From Firmicutes bacterium CAG:170 (lineage in GTDB: Bacteria > Bacillota > Clostridia > Oscillospirales > Oscillospiraceae): 19,880 nt of DNA. The stretch is from positions 1 to 19,880 of the forward strand of contig FR887124.1 in the NCBI GenBank assembly GCA_000436735.1, written 5' to 3'. The notes under the pieces were generated by a model that was not told the DNA's origin, did not search any database, and saw nothing but the letters and a program-made list of their open reading frames with translations. Of this stretch, positions 15,060-19,880 are shown piece after piece. The stretch's first letter is position 1; each line of letters opens with the position of its first letter. The position numbers and the translations under genes are program-made.

Positions 15060-15099
15060 TTGAAGTTATAATGGTTATAGGTTGTACCTTAAGTATATC
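15060..15099. promoter_or_regulatory. Divergent overlapping promoter region (MerR gene / amidohydrolase operon)
   Basis: On the plus strand there is a perfect TATAAT at 15067-15072 without a good -35 box at the normal distance. Alternatively TTGAAG at 15060-15065 with a 19-bp MerR-style spacer leads to a poor -10 (TACCTT, 15085-15090). On the minus strand TATAAC at 15065-15070 could serve the regulator. The repeats GTTATA (15065-15070, 15074-15079) and GTTGTA (15081-15086) lie here. The exact boxes are uncertain; the poor elements suggest an activator-dependent promoter. GGAGGAAG at 15130-15137 is the ribosome site for the amidohydrolase. Confidence 0.45.
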
Positions 15100-15140
15100 A
15101 TTTTTCGGGTGCATATACAAGCGCAGAATGGAGGAAGCTC

Positions 15141-16502
15141 ATGCAGACCTATTTGAAGAACGGCTATGTCGTTTCTATGAACCAGACCGATAACGTTTTT
15201 GACGGCGGCGGTGTCTTGGTAGAGGACGACCGCATCGTGGCGGTCGGCAAAGTGGATCCGAAGCTGTTGAAAGCGGATGCTGAGGTCATCGACCTGCAAG
15301 GGAAATATGTTCTCCCCGGCTTTGTCAATACGCACGTCCATACCTCCCAGCAGATCTCGCGCGGCGTGGGCGATGATGTGGATTTCATCTGCTGGCTGCA
15401 CGACCGGATGTGGCCCTTCGAGAGCAATATGACCGAGGAGGACTCCTACGTTTCCACCCTGATGACGAGCCTTGAGCTGATCCGCTCCGGCGTCACCTCC
15501 TTTGCCGAGCCCGGCGGCCAGTTTGTTTCCGGCATGGCGCGTGCTACAGCGCAGTCCGGCCTGCGCGGCAAGCTTGCAAAGTCTGTGATGGACTGCGGCG
15601 AGGGTTTGCCCGCCATCTGGCAGCGCACCATGGAGCAGGAACTGGAGCAGCAGGTTCTGGATCTGGAAAAATACCATAACACGGCGGACGGCCGCGTACA
15701 GGTTTGGTTCGGCCTGCGCACCATTTTTAATAACACGGACGAGCTTTGCGTCCGCACGAAAGAACTTGCCGACAAATACGGCGTCGGTATTCATATGCAT
15801 GTTGCCGAGGCTAAGGAAGAAAAGGAATACACCTACGCCCGGTGGGGTGAGGGAACGGTCAAGCATCTGGAGCGTCTCGGCGTTCTGGATAAAAACCTTC
15901 TGGCAGTGCACACCGTCTGGCTGACCGATGAGGAGCTGGAGCTGTTCCGGAAGCGGGAGGTCAAGATTTCCCATAACCCGGCATCCGCAATGCGGGTGCT
16001 CGGCTTTGCGCGGATTCCGAAGATGCTGGCCATGGGCTTGCGGCCCTCCATCGGCACGGACGGCGCGTCCTCCTCCAACCACATGGATATGGTGGACGAG
16101 ATGTGGCTCACGAGCCTGATCCACAAGGGCTGGCGTCTGGATCCCACGGTCGTACCGTCGCAGGACATTCTGCGCATGGCAACCAAATGGGGCGCGCGTG
16201 CGCTGCTTGACGAGAGACTGTATGGCAGCCTGGAAGCCGGGAAGAAAGCAGATCTCATTGTAATTGACCCGCACGGCCCGTCTATGATGCCGGTAAACGA
16301 CAAAATTGCCGCACTGGTCACCGCCATGCACTCGGCGAATATTCAGTCTACGATGTGCGACGGAAAGTGGCTCATGCGTGAGCGCAAGATCATGACGCTG
16401 GACGAGGAAGCTATTTTGAAAGAAGCCTGCGACCGCGCAAAGGCGATCTACAAACGCGCCGGCATTGTCCTTCCGGATCGCTTCCCGGTCGAAAAGGTAT
16501 AA
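15141..16502 (+). CDS. Amidohydrolase/aminohydrolase (COG0402, MTA/SAH-deaminase and Atz/Trz-like)
   Basis: A 453-residue metal-dependent deaminase-type hydrolase. A small beta-sandwich from the N- and C-termini brackets a TIM barrel. Metal ligands are visible: HxH in PGFVNTHVHTSQ (H65, H67), H220 with E223 in HMHVAE, H257 in LLAVHTVWL and D307 in SIGTDGASSSN. The block GDDVDFICWLHDRMWPFE is typical of the methylthioadenosine/S-adenosylhomocysteine deaminase group, but HNPASAMRVLGFARIP (278-293) differs from the usual HCPxSNxKL and points to another subgroup. The substrate cannot be read; a purine base or derivative is suggested by the adjacent adenine deaminase and nucleobase permease. GGAGG lies just upstream. 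It is the first gene of the module, 74 nt before the next gene. Confidence 0.87.
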   Translation: MQTYLKNGYVVSMNQTDNVFDGGGVLVEDDRIVAVGKVDPKLLKADAEVIDLQGKYVLPGFVNTHVHTSQQISRGVGDDVDFICWLHDRMWPFESNMTEEDSYVSTLMTSLELIRSGVTSFAEPGGQFVSGMARATAQSGLRGKLAKSVMDCGEGLPAIWQRTMEQELEQQVLDLEKYHNTADGRVQVWFGLRTIFNNTDELCVRTKELADKYGVGIHMHVAEAKEEKEYTYARWGEGTVKHLERLGVLDKNLLAVHTVWLTDEELELFRKREVKISHNPASAMRVLGFARIPKMLAMGLRPSIGTDGASSSNHMDMVDEMWLTSLIHKGWRLDPTVVPSQDILRMATKWGARALLDERLYGSLEAGKKADLIVIDPHGPSMMPVNDKIAALVTAMHSANIQSTMCDGKWLMRERKIMTLDEEAILKEACDRAKAIYKRAGIVLPDRFPVEKV

Positions 16503-16513
16503 GCTGCTGCCCC

Positions 16514-16531
16514 ATGGTGCGGATGCACCAT
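16514..16531. other. Intercistronic hairpin between the two amidohydrolase genes
   Basis: ATGGTGC-GGAT-GCACCAT, a perfect 7-bp stem with a 4-nt loop and no T-run after it. It lies 11 nt after the amidohydrolase stop. It looks like a processing or stability element, not a terminator. Confidence 0.45.
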
Positions 16532-16576
16532 AAAGATAGAAGAAGATAAGCGGAATTGTGTGTATGGAGGTACTGC

Positions 16577-18343
16577 ATGAATCAGAAATTACTGTCCGTA
16601 GCAAAAGGTGAAGCGCCGGCTGATCTTGTGATCCGCAACGGCAAAATCGTCAACGTCTATTCCGGCGAAATCTATGACGGCGGCGTTGCCGTCTGCGGAG
16701 ATACGATTGCGGCTGTGGGCGATGTGGATTATTGCATCGGCGAAGGCACAAACGTCGTGAATGCCGATGGCAACTACCTGACGCCCGGTTTCCTGGACGG
16801 TCACATTCACCCGGAAAGCTCTTCACTGTCGATCCGTTCCTTTGCGGAAGCAGTGCTTGCGCACGGCACAACTGGCATTATGACAGACCTGCATGAGATT
16901 GGTGTTGTGTCCGGTCTGGAGGGCATTGAGGCCATCCTGAAAGAAGCGGAAGCAACAGATCTGAAAATATACTTTGTCGTACCGTCCCACGTTCCGTTCT
17001 CTCCGAATCTGGAGACAAGCGGCGGGCGCTTCAATCCGGAGATTATCCGCAAGGCGCTGCGCCGGCCGGATGCAGTAGGCCTGTCCGAGTGCGTCGGTCC
17101 CTACATCACCGCAGGCTTCCTCGATCTTCTGGAGTCGTTTGACAACACGCTTGCCATGCCGGGGAAAACATTGCAGGGTCATCTGCCGGATGTATACGGC
17201 CCGGCAATGAGTACATGTATTGCAGCGGGTGTGTCCACCGATCACGAGGCGTTCTGCGAAAAGGACGTATTTGAGCGGCTGCGCAACGGCTGTCATCTGA
17301 TGATGCGTGAAGGCTCCGCCGCGCGCAATATGCCGACGCTGCTGAAAACCGTCATGGACAATCATCTGGATACCGCGATGGTCAGCATTGTCACCGACGA
17401 CCTGCACACCGTTGACCTCCAGACGCGCGGACATCTGGACGATTCTCTCCGTACTGCGCTTGGCATGGGTCTGGACTTCGTGAAAGCCATTCAGATGGTC
17501 ACCGTCAACTGCGCGAAAGCATTCAACCTGGAGCGTGAGATCGGCGGACTGGCACCCGGACGCCGCGCAGACATCAATATTACAACCGGTGCGGAGGACT
17601 TCAAGGTGCTGTCCACCTTTGCGGGCGGCCGTCGCATCACGGACGGTGGCAAGCTGCTGGTGCATTACGAAACTGCCGTGCATGAGCCGTGCGTTCTGAA
17701 CACCATGCACCTCAAGAATCCCATCACTGCGGACAGCTTCAAAATTCATGCACCGGAGGGCGCGAAGAAGGTCAAAGCCCTTGTGATGGACACGCTTCCG
17801 TACATTCCGTTTACGAACCGCCGCGACGTTGAGCTGAACGTAGCGGACGGCGTAGTACAGTGCGACGTGGAACAGGATGTGCTCTATATCGCGCAGGTCG
17901 AGCGTCATGGCAAAAACGGCAACATCGGCAAGGCGTTCATGGGCGGCTTCCATATCCATGGCGGCGCAATGGCGTCCTCAGTCGGTCATGACAACCACAA
18001 TATCATCGTGCTGGGTGACAGCTTTGAAGATATGGCGCTGGCTGTCAACCGCTGCGCCGAGCTTGGCGGCGGTCAGGTTATTGTCCGCAGCGGCCAGGTT
18101 GCAGCAGAGGTTGCCTATCCTGTCTGCGGTCTGCTCAGCGATCTCTCTCTCGATGAGCTGGCAGAAAAGAAAAAGTCTCTCAATCAGGTTGCGCATGAGA
18201 TGGGGACGGAAATTGCAATCCCGTTCATGTTCCTCAGCTTCATCTGCCTTGCTGCGATCCCGGCCTATGCAATCACGGACTGCGGCTTTATCGACGTGGT
18301 CAATCAGAAGGTGATCGACCCCATTCTGGGCGCGGTGGAATAA
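16577..18343 (+). CDS. ade: Adenine deaminase family protein
   Basis: A 588-residue amidohydrolase close in length to characterised adenine deaminases (about 580), which convert adenine to hypoxanthine plus ammonia. Visible motifs: PGFLDGHIHPESS (H76, H78), AHGTTGIMTDLHEIGVVSG, ETSGGRF, STDHEAF, MREGSAARN, TDDLHTVDLQTRGH, GLAPGRRADI, and the C-terminal domain block VERHGKNG followed by GAMASSVGHDNHNIIVLG. Some blocks diverge from the common form (SHVPFSP where SCVPATP is usual, GHLPD where GHAPG is usual, SECVGPYI where GEMMNFPGV is usual), so substrate preference might differ. ATG 16577 is chosen because GGAGG at 16566-16570 is 6 nt upstream; the frame extends back to 16556 without support. 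It sits between an amidohydrolase and an NCS2 permease. Confidence 0.88.
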   Translation: MNQKLLSVAKGEAPADLVIRNGKIVNVYSGEIYDGGVAVCGDTIAAVGDVDYCIGEGTNVVNADGNYLTPGFLDGHIHPESSSLSIRSFAEAVLAHGTTGIMTDLHEIGVVSGLEGIEAILKEAEATDLKIYFVVPSHVPFSPNLETSGGRFNPEIIRKALRRPDAVGLSECVGPYITAGFLDLLESFDNTLAMPGKTLQGHLPDVYGPAMSTCIAAGVSTDHEAFCEKDVFERLRNGCHLMMREGSAARNMPTLLKTVMDNHLDTAMVSIVTDDLHTVDLQTRGHLDDSLRTALGMGLDFVKAIQMVTVNCAKAFNLEREIGGLAPGRRADINITTGAEDFKVLSTFAGGRRITDGGKLLVHYETAVHEPCVLNTMHLKNPITADSFKIHAPEGAKKVKALVMDTLPYIPFTNRRDVELNVADGVVQCDVEQDVLYIAQVERHGKNGNIGKAFMGGFHIHGGAMASSVGHDNHNIIVLGDSFEDMALAVNRCAELGGGQVIVRSGQVAAEVAYPVCGLLSDLSLDELAEKKKSLNQVAHEMGTEIAIPFMFLSFICLAAIPAYAITDCGFIDVVNQKVIDPILGAVE

Positions 18344-18403
18344 GACGGTCATTCAAAACGGAGCGTGGACTCGGTGTTAGAAAAGAGTTCGGAGAGGAGC
18401 AAC

Positions 18404-19735
18404 ATGAAAAAAGATTTCTTTCATCTGGAAGAGCGCGGCACGACGGTACGCCGTGAGGTGCTCGCCGGTATCACAACCTTTATGACAATGGCCTATGTGT
18501 TGGCTGTTCAACCCTCTGCCATCTGCGGCTTTGGTCCGGATGCGGCAATTACGGACATCAACGGCGTTGTTATCAGCAAATCGGCGCTGCTTGTGATGTG
18601 CGCGCTGGTCAGCGGCATCATCACGCTGTACATGGGTCTGTATGCAAATCTGCCGCTTGCACTTTCCACCGCGATGGGCACCAACTTCCTGCTTGGCGGA
18701 CTGGTCAACAGCGGTACATTCTCATTCGGCTGGGCGATGGCCCTTCTGCTGTGCTCCGGTATTCTGTTCATTTTAGTGACAGTGCTGGGCGTTCGGAAAG
18801 TTGTCGTCGATCTTCTGCCGAAGAATCTGAAGATCGCGATCCCAACTGCCGTCGGCTTCTTTATTGCCTATCTTGGGTTTAAGAACACCGGTCTTGCCGT
18901 GTTCAGTGACAGCGGCCTTGCACTGGGCGATTTCACGCAGCCGGCCGTGCTGCTGGCTGTCATTACCATGCTCATCATGGGTGTGCTGACAGCCTACAAG
19001 GTTCGCGGTGCAATCCTGATTGGTATCATTGCTGGCACGATTATCAGCATTCCCATGGGAGTATCCAGCCTGCCGGGCTCGCTGGTGGCAGTCCCGGATT
19101 TCAGTGAACTTGGCAATCTGGTGCTGTGCTACGATTTCAAGTCAATTCTTGCTGACATCCCCGGCGCGCTGGTCTGGATCCTCATTCTCTTCACCGGTGA
19201 CTTCTTTGCGACCTTCGGCGCGCTGATCTCTGTGGGCGCGCAGACCAACATGCTCGATGAGGACGGCAACTTCCCGCACATTGAAAAGCCGTTTCTGGTG
19301 GATGCCGTTGGTACGGTCGTCGGTTCTGCAACCGGCTGCACCACCATCTCCACGTTCATCGAGTCTACCATCGGCGTAGAAGCTGGCGGCCGTACCGGTC
19401 TGACTGCAATTGTCACTGGCGTGCTGTTCCTTGCCTGCATTTTCCTCTCACCGCTGTTTTTAATGATCCCGACGGCTGTCACCGGCGTGGCGTTGATCTT
19501 TGTTGGCTTCTCCATGCTGTCCGGCTTTACGAAGATGGACTTCTCCGACTTCAAGAGCTGTTTCGGACCGTTCGTCATGATCCTGTTCGGCACGTTCACC
19601 GGCGATATTGCTGCGGCAATCAGTCTGGGGGTTCTGACGGATGTGCTCATCAAGGTGCTGACCGGCGACGCGAAGAAAGTGCATCCGGTGCTGTATGCGC
19701 TGTGCATCCCGCTGATTCTGTATTTTATCGTATAA
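18404..19735 (+). CDS. NCS2-family nucleobase (guanine/hypoxanthine-type) permease, AzgA/PbuG-like
   Basis: A 443-residue multi-pass membrane transporter of the COG2252 branch of NCS2, with about 12-14 hydrophobic segments. Signature blocks are REVLAGITTFMTMAYVLAVQPS (18-38), LSTAMGTNFLLGG (87-99), the motif region ILFTGDFFATFGAL (261-274), LDEDGNFP (284-291) and TFIESTIGVEAGGRTGLTAIVTG (317-339), all in family order. It likely imports purine bases by proton symport, feeding the two deaminases upstream. ATG 18404 has GGAGAGGAG at 18391-18399 directly upstream; the open frame extends back to 18365. The 60-nt gap after ade holds nothing recognisable, so the two are probably co-transcribed. It is followed by a terminator. 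Family-level specificity (adenine versus guanine/hypoxanthine) is uncertain. Confidence 0.9.
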   Translation: MKKDFFHLEERGTTVRREVLAGITTFMTMAYVLAVQPSAICGFGPDAAITDINGVVISKSALLVMCALVSGIITLYMGLYANLPLALSTAMGTNFLLGGLVNSGTFSFGWAMALLLCSGILFILVTVLGVRKVVVDLLPKNLKIAIPTAVGFFIAYLGFKNTGLAVFSDSGLALGDFTQPAVLLAVITMLIMGVLTAYKVRGAILIGIIAGTIISIPMGVSSLPGSLVAVPDFSELGNLVLCYDFKSILADIPGALVWILILFTGDFFATFGALISVGAQTNMLDEDGNFPHIEKPFLVDAVGTVVGSATGCTTISTFIESTIGVEAGGRTGLTAIVTGVLFLACIFLSPLFLMIPTAVTGVALIFVGFSMLSGFTKMDFSDFKSCFGPFVMILFGTFTGDIAAAISLGVLTDVLIKVLTGDAKKVHPVLYALCIPLILYFIV

Positions 19736-19743
19736 TATAAAAT

Positions 19744-19788
19744 GAACCCCACTTTTTGAACGAGTGGGAAGAAAGTGGGGTTCTCTTT
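19744..19788 (+). terminator. Terminator after the purine module
   Basis: A perfect 12-bp stem (19744-19755 with 19772-19783) followed by TCTCTTTAT. The 16-nt loop contains AGTGGG (19763-19768), which can pair alternatively with CCCACT (19748-19753). It lies 8 nt after the permease stop. The T-tract is interrupted but the position and stem strength favour termination. Confidence 0.78.
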
Positions 19789-19837
19789 ATAATGCTATCA
19801 GGGAAATAGTTTTAGGCAGGGTCGATTGTAAAATGAA

Positions 19838-19866
19838 GTTGGACACCCAGGGTGTATTCTTCCAAC
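19838..19866. repeat. Palindromic junction at the inner edge of the right terminal repeat
   Basis: ACACCC (19843-19848), A (19849), GGGTGT (19850-19855) form a perfect palindrome, and GTTGGA (19838-19843) with TCCAAC (19861-19866) form a second, outer inverted pair. Two related sequences, GTTGGA-CACCC and its mirror with a 6-nt insert, therefore meet head to head exactly where the 31-bp repeat begins. This suggests abutting element ends. Confidence 0.6.
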
Positions 19867-19879
19867 TCCCAATGTGACC
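19849..19879. repeat. Right copy of 31-bp terminal inverted repeat
   Basis: The exact reverse complement of bases 1-31. The copy ends one base before the window end. The 60 nt before it (19789-19848) hold no gene that I recognise. Confidence 0.85.
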
Positions 19880-19880
19880 G

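Noticed and set aside
14980..15140. Purine riboswitch upstream of the purine module
   Set aside because: I looked for the conserved three-way-junction core and loop sequences of guanine/adenine riboswitches and did not see them; a protein regulator gene is divergent instead.
15141..16502. Identity as SsnA of the anaerobic purine/urate degradation cluster
   Set aside because: The metal-site block reads NTHVHTSQ instead of the SHNHF-type block I recall for SsnA, and no other genes of that cluster (ygeX/ygeY/ygfK-type) are present in the window.
1..19880. CRISPR arrays, tRNA/rRNA genes, phage or toxin-antitoxin modules
   Set aside because: No regularly spaced repeats, no cloverleaf or rRNA sequence and no matching protein families were recognised anywhere in the window.

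Overview
The window looks like a chromosomal piece from a GC-rich (roughly 55-60% by eye) Gram-positive Firmicute. The best guess is an anaerobic gut Clostridium of the Oscillospirales type (Ruminococcaceae/Oscillospiraceae). Support comes from sigma-A type promoters with 16-17 bp spacers, strong GGAGG ribosome sites, a TTG start on lspA, the lspA-rluD pair, an LTA-synthase-like enzyme, a YesL (DUF624) protein and ABC sugar importer genes without their own ATPase. The taxonomic call is inference; no rRNA or tRNA is present.

Layout. (1) 1-2866, plus strand: an XRE/TPR regulator, then lspA and rluD, overlapping by 17 nt and ending at a strong hairpin terminator. (2) 2887-5542, minus strand: an LTA-synthase-like phosphoglycerol transferase followed by a YesL-family membrane protein, transcribed from a clear promoter that diverges from the next block. 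(3) 5628-14175, plus strand: an alpha-glucan block. It has a LacI-type operator and promoter, a sugar-binding lipoprotein, two permeases, a LacI-family regulator, malQ (4-alpha-glucanotransferase) and glgP (alpha-glucan phosphorylase). glgP has its own consensus promoter overlapping the malQ stop codon, followed by a terminator-like hairpin in its leader. (4) 14200-19788: a MerR/GyrI-domain regulator on the minus strand diverging from a purine module: a COG0402-type amidohydrolase, an adenine-deaminase-family protein and an NCS2 nucleobase permease, closed by a terminator.

How it works together (inference). Block 3 would import maltodextrin-like sugars, rearrange them with MalQ and phosphorolyse them with GlgP to glucose-1-phosphate. 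The LacI protein would sense a sugar and act on the 26-bp operator at 5665-5690. The importer needs a shared ATPase encoded elsewhere. Block 4 would take up purine bases and deaminate them under a ligand-sensing MerR-type regulator.

The most unusual structural signal is that the first 31 bases (1-31) are repeated exactly in inverted orientation at 19849-19879, so both ends run into the same repeated sequence. The simplest reading is two copies of a dispersed element bounding the piece. I found no CRISPR array, phage genes, transposase gene or RNA gene. Beyond the repeats and some unusual regulatory architecture, this is mostly recognisable housekeeping and catabolic DNA; I cannot claim a wholly new system.
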